DNA from: Betaproteobacteria bacterium
Lineage (GTDB): Bacteria > Pseudomonadota > Gammaproteobacteria > Burkholderiales > Burkholderiaceae_C
Length of the DNA: 47,345 bases
Assembly: GCA_025358155.1 (NCBI GenBank)
Contig: JANYKR010000144.1
Location: 1 to 47,345 of the forward strand
Direction of reading: 5' to 3'
This document shows positions 1 through 8,089 of the stretch, piece after piece. Every line of letters starts with the position of its first letter. Within the stretch, counting starts at the first letter, position 1. A program made the position numbers and the translations under genes. Under the pieces are notes generated by a model. It did no database searches. It saw only the letters and a program-made list of their open reading frames with translations, and was not told where the DNA came from.

Positions 1-1
1 C

Positions 2-223
2 GACGAGGTGTGTTACCTGCAAGACCTGTTCACTGTGCCTGAGGCCCGCGGCCAGGGCGTGGCCGCTGCGCTGATCCAGGATCTGGCCCGCCATGCCCGG
101 AGTCGCGGCTGTGCCCGCCTGTACTGGCAGACCCACCAAACCAATGCCCGTGCGAGGGCGCTGTACGACCGGGTGGCGCAGCACCACGGCTTCATCCGCT
201 ACGACCTGGCCACGCCGCTCTGA
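2..223 (+). CDS. GNAT family N-acetyltransferase, C-terminal part (5' end outside window)
   Basis: This is the last 73 codons of an acetyltransferase whose start lies before the window; the frame is open from base 2. The acetyl-CoA pyrophosphate-binding loop of the GNAT fold (motif A) is visible as V-PEARGQGVAAAL, about 60 residues before the stop. Motif B follows in the usual form, with a helix and then YWQTHQTNARARALYDRVA, where an Asn and the ALY turn are typical. The protein would transfer an acetyl group to an amine substrate in the cytoplasm. The substrate cannot be read from this part. The stop is TGA at 221-223. Confidence 0.85.
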   Translation, partial: DEVCYLQDLFTVPEARGQGVAAALIQDLARHARSRGCARLYWQTHQTNARARALYDRVAQHHGFIRYDLATPL

Positions 224-466
224 CCTGCCCGAGGCGGCACCCACCGGCAGCCCAGGCAGCGCCTGACGACAGTTGTTGATGCGCGGTCATTGGCGACGCG
301 CCACTTCACGTCGTCCCTGGCGACTTGTCCACCTGATCAGGCTGGCCATGCGCCTGCTGCAGGCGCTTAACCCTGGCTTCATCCTGCGCTCATGCCAGCC
401 TCATCTGCGGTGTCGACACTGTGTCCATCGTTCGGGGCGTCCTGCCCTGTCATGGAGTTGAGCCTC

Positions 467-1987
467 ATGCAAAAGTTCTTCAAACCACTGGGCTGGGCCT
501 TGCTGGGCGGCGGCGTGGCCGTGATGACCACCGCCGGCGCCATCGACCTGCCCTGGTTCCACAAAGACAAGCCGGCCGCGGCGGTGCCGTCGGCCATGAC
601 GCCCGTGGCGGCGGCAGCGCAGCTTGCGCCTTTGCCGCCGCTGCCGCCCGGTAGTGCACCCAACTACCGCGCCATCGTCCAGCAGTACGGCCCTGCCGTG
701 GTCGGGGTGACGGTCGAAGGCTTGCACAAGACTACCGGCGAAGAAGCCGAGGCGATGGCGCAGGCCCAGCGCAGCGACCCGATGTACCGCTACTTTCGCG
801 GTATGCCCGGGTTCCCGGGTGGCCGGGGCGCCGCGCCCGACCAGCCGTTCAAGGGCCAGGGCTCTGGCTTCATCGTTTCGGCCGACGGCCTGATCCTGAC
901 CAACGCCCATGTCGTCAAAGACGCCAAAGAGGTGATGGTGCGGCTGGCCGACCGCCGCGAGTACGCCGCCAAGGTGCTGGGCAGCGATGCCGCCACCGAC
1001 ATCGCGGTGCTGCGCATCAACGCCCAGGGCTTGCCCACCGTGCGCTTGGGCGACCCCAAGCTGCTGCAGGTGGGCGACCCGGTGCTGGCCATCGGCGCGC
1101 CCTACGGTCTGGAGCAGACCGCCACCGCCGGCATCGTCAGCGCCAAGGGCCGCTCGCTGCCGGGTGATGCTGCGGTGCCGTTCATCCAGACCGATGCGGC
1201 GGTCAACCCGGGCAACTCGGGGGGTCCGTTGTTTGATGCGGCCGGCAACGTGGTGGGCATCAACGCGCAGATCTATTCGCGCACTGGCGGCTTTCAGGGC
1301 GTGAGCTTTGCGATCCCGGTGGACGTGGCAATGCGGGTGCGCGACCAGATCGTGGCCACCGGCCAGGCCCAACATGCCCGGCTCGGGGTGATGGTGCAAG
1401 ACCTGACCCAGCCGCTGGCCGAGAGCTTTGGCCTGCCCCGGCCCGATGGTGCACTGGTGGCCCAGGTCGAACCCAAGAGCCCGGCAGCGGCGGCGGGTCT
1501 GAAATCGGGCGATGTGATCCTGCGCATCGACGGTGAGCCGATGATCCAGGCTGGCAGCTTGTCGGCCCGTATCGCCCAGTCGCTGCCGGGTGAGCGCATC
1601 AAGCTGAGCGTCTGGCGCAGCCAGAAGGCCCAGGACATCGAGGTCACGCTCGGCCGGGCCGGTGCCGACGGTACTGCCCAGGCCAACAATGCCAGCGGCG
1701 GCGCCGATGAGGCCACTGGCGGTGCACGCCTGGGCCTGGCGCTGCGGCCCCTGACCCGCGAAGAGCGCAGCCAGTCGCAGCTGGAGCACGGCCTGGTGGT
1801 GCAGCAGGTCCAGGGCGCCGCTGCCAAAGCCGGGCTGACCCAGGGCGATGTGGTGATGGCGATCAACGGCTTGCCGGTCGACAGCGTGGACGAGTTGAAG
1901 CGGGTACTGGCCGGCAAGCCCAAGAGCGTGGCGCTGCTGGTCTGGCGCGACGGTGAGCGCTTGTTTGTGCCGGTGCCGCTGGGTTGA
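467..1987 (+). CDS. HtrA/Deg family periplasmic serine endoprotease with two PDZ domains
   Basis: A trypsin-like envelope quality-control protease of 506 residues that degrades or chaperones misfolded periplasmic proteins. The catalytic triad is complete: His148 in TNAHVV, Asp178 in ATDIAVL and Ser251 in GNSGGPL. Two PDZ domains follow, at roughly 280-365 and 410-500. The N-terminus has an uncleaved-anchor or signal-like hydrophobic segment (residues 8-25). The ATG at 467 was chosen because GGAG at 454-457 lies 9 bases upstream; an in-frame ATG at 452 and further upstream codons are also open. It is most like DegQ/MucD-type proteins, but which Deg paralogue it is cannot be settled here. It is convergent with the transporter gene that follows. 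Confidence 0.93.
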   Translation: MQKFFKPLGWALLGGGVAVMTTAGAIDLPWFHKDKPAAAVPSAMTPVAAAAQLAPLPPLPPGSAPNYRAIVQQYGPAVVGVTVEGLHKTTGEEAEAMAQAQRSDPMYRYFRGMPGFPGGRGAAPDQPFKGQGSGFIVSADGLILTNAHVVKDAKEVMVRLADRREYAAKVLGSDAATDIAVLRINAQGLPTVRLGDPKLLQVGDPVLAIGAPYGLEQTATAGIVSAKGRSLPGDAAVPFIQTDAAVNPGNSGGPLFDAAGNVVGINAQIYSRTGGFQGVSFAIPVDVAMRVRDQIVATGQAQHARLGVMVQDLTQPLAESFGLPRPDGALVAQVEPKSPAAAAGLKSGDVILRIDGEPMIQAGSLSARIAQSLPGERIKLSVWRSQKAQDIEVTLGRAGADGTAQANNASGGADEATGGARLGLALRPLTREERSQSQLEHGLVVQQVQGAAAKAGLTQGDVVMAINGLPVDSVDELKRVLAGKPKSVALLVWRDGERLFVPVPLG

Positions 1988-2006
1988 GCCGGGCAGCCCC
2001 GGCGGG

Positions 2007-3113
2007 TCAGGGGCTGCTGTCGCCCGCTGCGGGCGGCTGGGCGTCGGCTCCCGCCACCTCGTCAACTGCCCGGTCACCCACCCAGGCCTGCATCAGGGTG
2101 TAGGCCACCGCCAGCACCACCGGGCCGACAAAGATGCCGACCAGGCCAAAAGCCAGCAAACCGCCGATCACACCGCCAAATATCAGCAGCAGCGGCAGGT
2201 CGGCTCCCAGGCGGATCAGCATGGGCCGCAAGAAGTTGTCGAGCGTGCCGACCACGCCGGTCACGACCAGCAAGAACGTGGCCCAGCCGTTGTCGCCGCT
2301 CCAGTACATCCAGGCCACGACTGGCAGCAGCACCAGCACCGGGCCGATCTGCGCCAGGCAGCAGATGAACATCAGCACCGTCAGCAGCCCGGCATAGTGC
2401 ACCCCCGCAATCGTCAGGCCGATGCCTCCCAGCACCGACTGCACCACCGCTGTCACGCCCACCCCCAGCGCCACGCCGCGGATCGCCTGGCCGGCCAGTA
2501 CCACGGTGGCCTCGCCGTGCACCCCGCCCAGGCGCCGTCCCACCCGCAACAGGGCAGCCGCAGCGGTTTCGCCATCGGCGTACATCAGCGCCGAGATCAG
2601 CACAATCAGCAGCACCTGCACCAGCAGCCCACCCACCGTGCCCACCTCACTCACCAACCAGCGGGTGGCCTGGCCGATGTAGGGCGTCAGCCCGGCCATC
2701 AGGCCGTCGGAGCCCGAGGCAACGGTCTCGGTCCAGAGCACGTCGATCTTGGGCCCGACGACCGGCAGCGACGACAGCCAGGCCGGCGCCAACGGCATGC
2801 GCAAGGTGGCCAGTCGCTTGGCCGCACCGACGATCTCGTCCGAATAGTCGATCAAGGTGACGATGCCCAGCGTGAAGGGCAGCACAAACAGCAGCACCAG
2901 GGCCAGCGTCATCACCAGCGCGGCCGGCAGGCGGTAGCCGCCAAAACGGCGCTGCAAGTGGCGCAGCAGCGGCCAGGTGGCGACCACGATGGTGGTGGCC
3001 CAGATCGCCGGGCCGATGAACGGCCGCAAGATCCAGAAGGCCGCCAGGATCAGGCCGGCGATGAACAGCACGCCCAGCGTGTTGCGGGCCAGGTCGGTGC
3101 TTGGCTCAGCCAT
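2007..3113 (-). CDS. ydiK: AI-2E family transporter YdiK
   Basis: An inner-membrane protein of 368 residues with about seven to eight transmembrane helices. The family (PF01594) includes E. coli YdiK, and several segments match YdiK closely: WILRPFIGPAIWA-T near the N-terminus, AGQAIRGVALGV-VTA-VQ-VLGGIGL in the middle, and GTLDNFLRPMLIR-GADLPLLLI near the C-terminus. Family members have been proposed to export autoinducer-2 or to work as ion antiporters; YdiK itself has no firmly proven substrate. The gene ends 19 bases from the stop of the convergent HtrA gene. Confidence 0.9.
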   Translation of the reverse strand: MAEPSTDLARNTLGVLFIAGLILAAFWILRPFIGPAIWATTIVVATWPLLRHLQRRFGGYRLPAALVMTLALVLLFVLPFTLGIVTLIDYSDEIVGAAKRLATLRMPLAPAWLSSLPVVGPKIDVLWTETVASGSDGLMAGLTPYIGQATRWLVSEVGTVGGLLVQVLLIVLISALMYADGETAAAALLRVGRRLGGVHGEATVVLAGQAIRGVALGVGVTAVVQSVLGGIGLTIAGVHYAGLLTVLMFICCLAQIGPVLVLLPVVAWMYWSGDNGWATFLLVVTGVVGTLDNFLRPMLIRLGADLPLLLIFGGVIGGLLAFGLVGIFVGPVVLAVAYTLMQAWVGDRAVDEVAGADAQPPAAGDSSP

Positions 3114-3281
3114 CTTGCGGCAACCGCAGGCGGGGGCAGCACTGCGGTGCAGTGCGGCGACCTGGCATCCATCGGGGGTGTCGGTTTCGGGTCATGGCAA
3201 TTCCGGTGTTGGCCGGATTGTGCCCGCTGGCCGGCCGCCCGCTGGCCCACTGTCATGGGCTGGGGCTTGCCGGTACCGGCG

Positions 3282-3779
3282 TCATCGGTCTGGCAGCTGG
3301 TAGGCCAATTGCAGCATCATGGCCGAGTTGCCCAGCAGCGTGAACTGGGCCGAGAACTTTTCATTCAGCTGGTAGCCCAGCGACGGGATCACCACCGGCG
3401 ACAGGCCCTTGTAGTTCAGCGGCACCTTGCGGTTGTAGGGCGCCACATAGCCGTACACCGGGCCAACCGTCCATTGCCAGTACCATCGATCAGCGCCCAT
3501 CGGGGCCAGGTAGCGCTGGCCCCATTGCACGGTGACACAGGGCTGGCCGAAGGAGTTGCTGAACACCGCGCCCGAGACCACGGTGCCGTCGCCAGCCACT
3601 TTCGAGATGCCGAGCAGACCGACATTCCTGTGCTCGCTGCTGGGCGTGAAATGCAGTGTGAGCGGGCTGAGGTTGAGCTCAACCCCGTCCCGCATCGGCT
3701 GCTGGGCACGGGCGGGATCGGTCAGCATCTGGGCCGAAAGGGCCAGCACCAGGACGGTCAACAAACGCGGGAAAGCCAT
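3282..3779 (-). CDS. Putative outer-membrane beta-barrel protein with signal peptide
   Basis: A secreted protein of 165 residues. Residues 1-25 form a signal peptide ending ARAQ. The mature part alternates hydrophobic and polar residues and is rich in Tyr, Trp and Gly (for example YWQWTVGPVYGYV), as expected for beta strands in an outer-membrane barrel. The FSNSFGQP segment, the KVPLN segment and the terminal LLGN-AMMLQL strand are shared with a family common in Burkholderiales. That family is often labelled 'sn-glycerol-3-phosphate transporter' without visible support. A small PagP-like barrel is another possibility. It is divergent from the lipoprotein hydrolase, with a 25-base gap. Confidence 0.7.
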   Translation of the reverse strand: MAFPRLLTVLVLALSAQMLTDPARAQQPMRDGVELNLSPLTLHFTPSSEHRNVGLLGISKVAGDGTVVSGAVFSNSFGQPCVTVQWGQRYLAPMGADRWYWQWTVGPVYGYVAPYNRKVPLNYKGLSPVVIPSLGYQLNEKFSAQFTLLGNSAMMLQLAYQLPDR

Positions 3780-3804
3780 TGAATCTCACTCAAGAAAGTC
3801 GAAC

Positions 3805-4785
3805 ATGAACCGCCGTGCATGGGCAGGTGGGCGGCGGGGAGGCTCAAGCCGGCTGTTGCTGGCGGCTCTCCTGTGGGGGCTGGTCGGGCTGGCCGGGCTG
3901 TCGGGCTGCACCTGGCTCGACGTCAAGCAGCGTGGCTGGATTTACCGGCCGACACCCGGCGCGCTCAGCGATTGGCAGCCGATCACGGCCGCCGACGAGG
4001 CGATCTGGCTGCAACTGCCACCTGACAAAGCGGGTGATCCGCCGCAGCGCCTGCGTGCCATCTGGGTGCCGAGTGAGGCGCCGAGCCAATTGCCCAGCGG
4101 GGCGCCCGGCGCTGCGGTGGGTGCCGGCTCCGCCGCACCCAGTGTGTTGTACCTGCATGGCACCTTTCGCAATCTGTTTCAGAACCGCAGCAAGATCGCT
4201 GCGATTCACGCGGCGGGGTTCTCTGTGCTGGCGGTGGACTACCGGGGTTGGGGCGAAAGCTCGACAGCGCTGCCGTCCGAGGCCAGCATCGTCGAAGACG
4301 CCGAACTCGCCTACGCCGAATGGCAGCGCCGGGTGCCCGATCCGGCGGCGCGGATTCTATTTGGACATTCGATGGGCAGTGGCGTGGCGGTTGAACTGGC
4401 GCTGCGCCACCGCGCACCGGCGGGCTATGCCGCGCTGGTGCTCGAGTCGGCCATGACCTCGATGCCCGATATCGCCCGCGACCAGGGTGTGCTGGGCAGC
4501 ATGGCCGCCTGGCTGACCACCCAGCAATTTGCGTCGATCAACAAGATCGACCAGATCAGCGCGCCCAAGTGGTTTCTCAGCGGCACCGCCGACAACACCG
4601 TGCCGTCGCGCCAGACCGAGCGGCTTTACCGGGCAGCGCACGACCCGCGTCGGCTGGTGCTGTTTGAAGGCGGCTCGCACAGCGGCCTGGCGGCCGAGTT
4701 CGAGGACCGCTACCGGGCGGTCTGGCGGGAGGTGGCCGCCGTGGTTCAGGGCAGCACGCCGGCTGCGGGAGCGCTTCAGCGCTGA
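3805..4785 (+). CDS. Alpha/beta hydrolase lipoprotein
   Basis: A serine hydrolase of 326 residues, probably anchored in the membrane by lipid. The N-terminus is basic, then hydrophobic, and ends in the lipobox LSGC with Cys35. The alpha/beta-hydrolase core shows the oxyanion strand YLHGTF, the nucleophile elbow GHSMGS (Ser189), Asp263 in SGTADNTVP and His292 in GGSHSG. These are the three expected catalytic residues in the right order. It resembles the YfhR/BEM46 branch of peptidase- or esterase-like hydrolases; the substrate is unknown. The ATG at 3805 was chosen over upstream in-frame codons because it places the signal sequence at the N-terminus. Confidence 0.85.
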   Translation: MNRRAWAGGRRGGSSRLLLAALLWGLVGLAGLSGCTWLDVKQRGWIYRPTPGALSDWQPITAADEAIWLQLPPDKAGDPPQRLRAIWVPSEAPSQLPSGAPGAAVGAGSAAPSVLYLHGTFRNLFQNRSKIAAIHAAGFSVLAVDYRGWGESSTALPSEASIVEDAELAYAEWQRRVPDPAARILFGHSMGSGVAVELALRHRAPAGYAALVLESAMTSMPDIARDQGVLGSMAAWLTTQQFASINKIDQISAPKWFLSGTADNTVPSRQTERLYRAAHDPRRLVLFEGGSHSGLAAEFEDRYRAVWREVAAVVQGSTPAAGALQR

Positions 4786-5153
4786 GCCTGTTTGCGCCCG
4801 GAGATGGGGCGGATCGTCAGGCCTGCAAGATTGCTGAGAGCCGACGCGCGCCGACCGCCGGCAGCCGGCCTGGCCGGGTGTCGCTGCCGGGTGTCGCTGC
4901 CGGGTGTCGCTACCAATGGCATCGGCTTGAACAAGCGGGACAATCGTCCAGCGGCCACCGAGGCTGCTGTGCTCGCCGCTGATGCCACCGCTGTCTCCAC
5001 CCCTGTCTCCACCCTTGTCTCGACCGCCATTGCCGAGTACCCGGTTGCCGATCCGGCCCAGGCTTTCTGGCCCCAGTTCCAGGCTCTGCAGCGGCGCAGG
5101 TACGGCGGCAAAGCGCCGATCCGTTCTCAACCCTGACCTCAGGAGATTCACCC
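4786..5153. other. Intergenic stretch with two sets of short tandem repeats
   Basis: No convincing gene is visible in these 368 bases. They hold three head-to-tail copies of a 13-bp unit, CCGGGTGTCGCTG (4874-4911; the last copy ends in A), and three copies of a 12-bp unit related to CTGTCTCCACCC (4991-5026). Open frames exist on both strands but have low-complexity translations. The 3' edge carries the ribosome-binding site of the mechanosensitive channel gene. Confidence 0.6.
5141..5145 (+). promoter_or_regulatory. Ribosome-binding site that sets a TTG start
   Basis: AGGAG lies 8 bases upstream of a TTG codon at 5154. No ATG or GTG in the same frame is as well placed, so translation of the MscS gene most likely starts at TTG. 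Confidence 0.7.
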
Positions 5154-5960
5154 TTGGACATTGACGCTCTGCAAGTCTTTCTCAGCACCACCGTCGTCGA
5201 ACTCGCGATCAAGGTGGTGGCGGCAATCGCCTTCTGGGTCATCGGTCGCTGGCTGATTGGCCGGGTGATCCACCTCATGCAAATGACGATGGGCCGCAAC
5301 CATGTCGACCCGACGCTGACCAAGTACCTGGGCTCAATCATTGCCATCGCCCTCAACATCACCCTGGTGCTGGGCATCCTGGGCTACTTCGGCATCCAGA
5401 CGACCTCGTTTGCGGCGATGTTGGCCGGCGCCGGTGTGGCGATCGGTGCAGCCTGGAGCGGGCTGCTGGGCAACTTTGCGGCCGGCGCGATGATGCTGGT
5501 GCTGCGGCCGATCAAGGTGGGCGACTTTGTCAGCGTGGCCGGGGTGGTGGGCACGGTGCGCGAGCTGGGCTTGTTTGGCACTGCCATCGTCACCCCGGAC
5601 AACGTGTTGGCCATCGTCGGCAACGGCAAGATCTTTGGCGACACGATCCAGAACTTCTCGGTGCTGCCGGCCCGCCGGGTCGAGCGGGTGGCGCAGCTGG
5701 CCAATGGCGTGGACGCGCTCGATGCCATCGCCCGCTTCAAGGCGGCCGTAGCGCTGATCCCCAACATCTCCAAGGACATGCCGCCCGAGATCAATGTGCT
5801 CGACTTCAAGCTCGAAGGCCCGCAGATTTCGATTCGGCCGTACTGCCATACCGACCACTACTGGCAGGTCTACTTTGACACCAACGAGGCGATTTTGCGG
5901 GTGTGCAAAGAGGCCGGCTGGCCCGCGCCGTCAGCCTTGCACCAAATCCACCAGGCCTGA
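5154..5960 (+). CDS. mscS: Small-conductance mechanosensitive channel, MscS family
   Basis: An inner-membrane channel of 268 residues that opens under membrane tension and releases solutes during hypo-osmotic shock. Three N-terminal helices are visible. The third, pore-lining helix has the Gly/Ala-rich pattern of MscS (AMLAGAGVAIGAAWSGLLGNFAAG, about residues 84-107) and is followed by the beta-domain signature LRPIKVGDFV. The alpha/beta cytoplasmic domain continues to the end. The length is close to the 286 residues of E. coli MscS. The start is TTG. The next gene begins 5 bases after the stop, so the two are probably co-transcribed. Confidence 0.92.
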   Translation: MDIDALQVFLSTTVVELAIKVVAAIAFWVIGRWLIGRVIHLMQMTMGRNHVDPTLTKYLGSIIAIALNITLVLGILGYFGIQTTSFAAMLAGAGVAIGAAWSGLLGNFAAGAMMLVLRPIKVGDFVSVAGVVGTVRELGLFGTAIVTPDNVLAIVGNGKIFGDTIQNFSVLPARRVERVAQLANGVDALDAIARFKAAVALIPNISKDMPPEINVLDFKLEGPQISIRPYCHTDHYWQVYFDTNEAILRVCKEAGWPAPSALHQIHQA

Positions 5961-5965
5961 GCATC

Positions 5966-6400
5966 ATGATCCGCCTGCGAATTGCGATGGCCGTGTTGCT
6001 GCTGGGCTTGCTGGGCGCAGCCTATTTTTATGTCGCGCTGCACTGGAGCTATTCGTCAGGCGAGCGCGCCGGCTGGATCCAGAAGCTGTCCGACAAGGGC
6101 TGGGTCTGCAAGACCTGGGAGGGCGAGTTGGCCTTGGTGTCGATGCCAGGCACGGCCAATGTTGAAAAATTCGCCTTCACCGTGGCCGACGACAAGGTCG
6201 CCGCCGAGATCGTCAAGCTCATGGGCAAGCGGGTGAGCCTGCACTACGAAGAAAAAGTCGGCTTGCCCAGCTCGTGTTTTGGCGAAACCCGCCATTTCGT
6301 CACCGCTGTCACCGTGTCGAGCGAGATCTCGCTGTCGCCCGGGGTGGTGGTGCCGGCGACCGTGCCCGCGCCAATGCCTGGGGCTGCGGCGTCTCGTTGA
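5966..6400 (+). CDS. Small membrane-anchored protein of unknown function
   Basis: A 144-residue protein with one N-terminal transmembrane helix (about residues 7-26) and a soluble part that most likely lies in the periplasm. The soluble part has two cysteines (WVCKTW and SSCFGE) that could form a disulfide, and a beta-rich stretch. Similar small proteins occur widely in Burkholderiales without an assigned role. It follows the MscS gene after 5 bases, which suggests one transcript. ATG 5966 was preferred over upstream in-frame codons because it puts the membrane helix at the N-terminus. Confidence 0.7.
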   Translation: MIRLRIAMAVLLLGLLGAAYFYVALHWSYSSGERAGWIQKLSDKGWVCKTWEGELALVSMPGTANVEKFAFTVADDKVAAEIVKLMGKRVSLHYEEKVGLPSSCFGETRHFVTAVTVSSEISLSPGVVVPATVPAPMPGAAASR

Positions 6401-6477
6401 CCCGATTGCCCGGGCCGCCGCAGCGCCGCAGCTTCGGGCCGCCGACCACCGGCGCTGGCCTGGGCTGACCGTGCTGC

Positions 6478-6696
6478 TCAGTAGTGCGGCGGCAACTCCT
6501 CACGCAGGCTGCGAAATCCGTCGGGCTCGGCAGCTGCACCCTGCTGGCGCAGCCGTCCGAGCTCGCGCGCCAGGCGGTCGATCTGGTCTTGCTGCTGCGT
6601 CACCAGCCGGTTCAAGGCCTCCACCAGGTCTTCGGTGAAGCAGGCCTTGACTTCCAGGTCCGTCAGTCGCTGGTCGATACGGTGCAGGGGTTCCAT
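6478..6696 (-). CDS. slyX: SlyX family protein
   Basis: A 72-residue, mostly coiled-coil protein with the complete SlyX pattern: an N-terminal amphipathic helix (RIDQRLTDLEVK-AF-like), the Q-Q-QID-L heptads in the middle and the C-terminal signature EELPPHY. The molecular role of SlyX is not established. The ATG at 6694-6696 gives the normal length. The much longer open frame upstream on the same strand covers the dehydrogenase gene in antisense and is not coding. Confidence 0.85.
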   Translation of the reverse strand: MEPLHRIDQRLTDLEVKACFTEDLVEALNRLVTQQQDQIDRLARELGRLRQQGAAAEPDGFRSLREELPPHY

Positions 6697-6843
6697 GCCT
6701 GCATTGGACGACAAAAGACGGCCTCGGCACCGCTGCGGGCGCGGTCGTGGCTCAAGGCCGGTACCGCAGCCGGGACGGCCTGCGCCTAGCATCAGGCCTG
6801 AGACTACGGTCCACCCGATCCACCCTACCCTGGAAATCCGCCC

Positions 6844-7926
6844 ATGAGCGACACCCACCTGATCCCCGTCCAGCGCCTGCAAGTTGCCGTACAACAAGTG
6901 GTGCGGGGTTTTGGCAGCAGCGAGGCCGAGGTACAGGCCGTTGCCGACAACCTGATCGGCGCCAACCTGAGCGGCCATGACTCCCACGGCATCGGCATGC
7001 TGCCGCGTTACGCCGAGGCATTTTTGCAAGGCGGCTTGCGCGTCAACGCCCATGTCAGCACCCTGCTGGATGCCGGCGCGATGTTGCGCCTGGACGGCAA
7101 CGCAGGTTTTGGCCAGGTCATCGGTGCCGAGGCGATGGCGCTGGGCATCGCGCGGGCGCGGGCGCAGGGCAGCTGCATCATCGCGCTGGGCAACTCGCAC
7201 CACCTGGGCCGCATCGGCGCCTGGGCTGAGCTGGCGGCGGCCGCCGGCCTGGTCTCGATGCACTTTGTCAACGTGATCGCACGGGCGGTGGTGGCGCCGC
7301 ACGGCGGGGCCGATGCCCGCTTTGGTACCAACCCATTTTGTGCCGGTGTGCCCTTGACAGGCCGCGACCCGGTGATCCTGGACTTTGCCACCAGCATGAT
7401 TGCCCAGGGCAAGACCCGCGTGGCCTACAACAAGGGCGAGCTGGTGGCGCCCGGCTGCCTGATCGACGACCAGGGCCGGCCCACCCAGGAGCCGCGCTAC
7501 AGCGTGGTGCCGCCGATTGGCGCGCTGCTGACGTTTGGCGCGCACAAAGGTTTTGGCATGGCCATGATGTGCGAGCTGTTGGGCGGTGCACTGGCCGCCG
7601 GCATGACCCAGCGCGACGACGACGGCAGCCAGCGGCGGGTGCTCAACGGCATGTTCAGCGTGCTGGTAGACCCGGCGATGCTGGCCGACCGCGCCGCCTT
7701 CGAGGTCGAGGCGCTGGGCTTTATCGATTGGGTCAAGGCCTCGCCGCCGCGTGAAGGGTTTGGCCCGGTGCAGTTGGCGGGTGAGCCCGAGCGCGCCTGG
7801 CGCGCCCAGCGCATGGCCGAGGGTGTGCCGGTGGACGCCACCACCTGGCAGGAGATCCTCGCGGCAGCGGGCCAGCTGGGCGTCGATCCGGTGCAAGTGC
7901 AGGCGGCGGCCGGGCTGGGTGTGTAG
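6844..7926 (+). CDS. hcxB: Malate/L-lactate dehydrogenase family oxidoreductase (HcxB/YbiC type)
   Basis: An NAD(P)-dependent 2-hydroxycarboxylate dehydrogenase of 360 residues in the Ldh_2 family (PF02615). It matches E. coli HcxB (YbiC) along its length, including ANLSGHDSHGIGM near residue 45 with the conserved histidine, NSHHLGRIG near 119, the substrate loop RFGTNPF near 160, GCLIDD, LTFGAHKGFG and the C-terminal EWVKASP-like motif (here DWVKASPP). E. coli HcxB reduces phenylpyruvate- and hydroxyphenylpyruvate-type substrates; the exact substrate here is inferred only by similarity. It may be co-regulated with the acyl-CoA dehydrogenase and PrpD genes downstream. Confidence 0.88.
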   Translation: MSDTHLIPVQRLQVAVQQVVRGFGSSEAEVQAVADNLIGANLSGHDSHGIGMLPRYAEAFLQGGLRVNAHVSTLLDAGAMLRLDGNAGFGQVIGAEAMALGIARARAQGSCIIALGNSHHLGRIGAWAELAAAAGLVSMHFVNVIARAVVAPHGGADARFGTNPFCAGVPLTGRDPVILDFATSMIAQGKTRVAYNKGELVAPGCLIDDQGRPTQEPRYSVVPPIGALLTFGAHKGFGMAMMCELLGGALAAGMTQRDDDGSQRRVLNGMFSVLVDPAMLADRAAFEVEALGFIDWVKASPPREGFGPVQLAGEPERAWRAQRMAEGVPVDATTWQEILAAAGQLGVDPVQVQAAAGLGV

Positions 7927-8026
7927 GTCGAGAGTGGCCCGCCAGGCCAACACCTTAAGCCTGCCGGAAGGGCGGCTTGCGCAACGGTGAATTGTGCTTT
8001 GGCCCGGCCGGTCGCACAGTGCAGAT

Positions 8027-8048
8027 TGCGGCGCCCACTGGCGCCGCA
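8027..8048 (+). promoter_or_regulatory. Perfect hairpin in the leader of the acyl-CoA dehydrogenase gene
   Basis: TGCGGCGCC and GGCGCCGCA form a perfect 9-bp stem around a CACT loop, 42 bases before the next start codon. No T-run follows, so it is not a classical terminator. It could be an RNA structure in the leader or a dyad operator. Confidence 0.4.
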
Positions 8049-8089
8049 GCGTTCTGCGGCCCGCAAAACCGCACTCAGCGTGAGCCCCC

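Noticed and set aside
401-2077. A 558-codon minus-strand open frame
   Set aside because: Antisense to the HtrA protease, which has an intact catalytic triad; the shadow has no motif.
2007-3113. A quorum-sensing role for the AI-2E family transporter
   Set aside because: No luxS, lsr or other autoinducer gene is nearby; the family name alone does not support it.
1953-3782. A 609-codon plus-strand open frame
   Set aside because: It runs antisense to the ydiK transporter and the beta-barrel gene; its translation is rich in Gln, His and Arg with no domain, as expected of a shadow frame in GC-rich DNA.
4792-5136. A 114-codon plus-strand frame between the hydrolase and MscS genes
   Set aside because: The translation is dictated by the short tandem repeats, and no start signal or similarity is visible.
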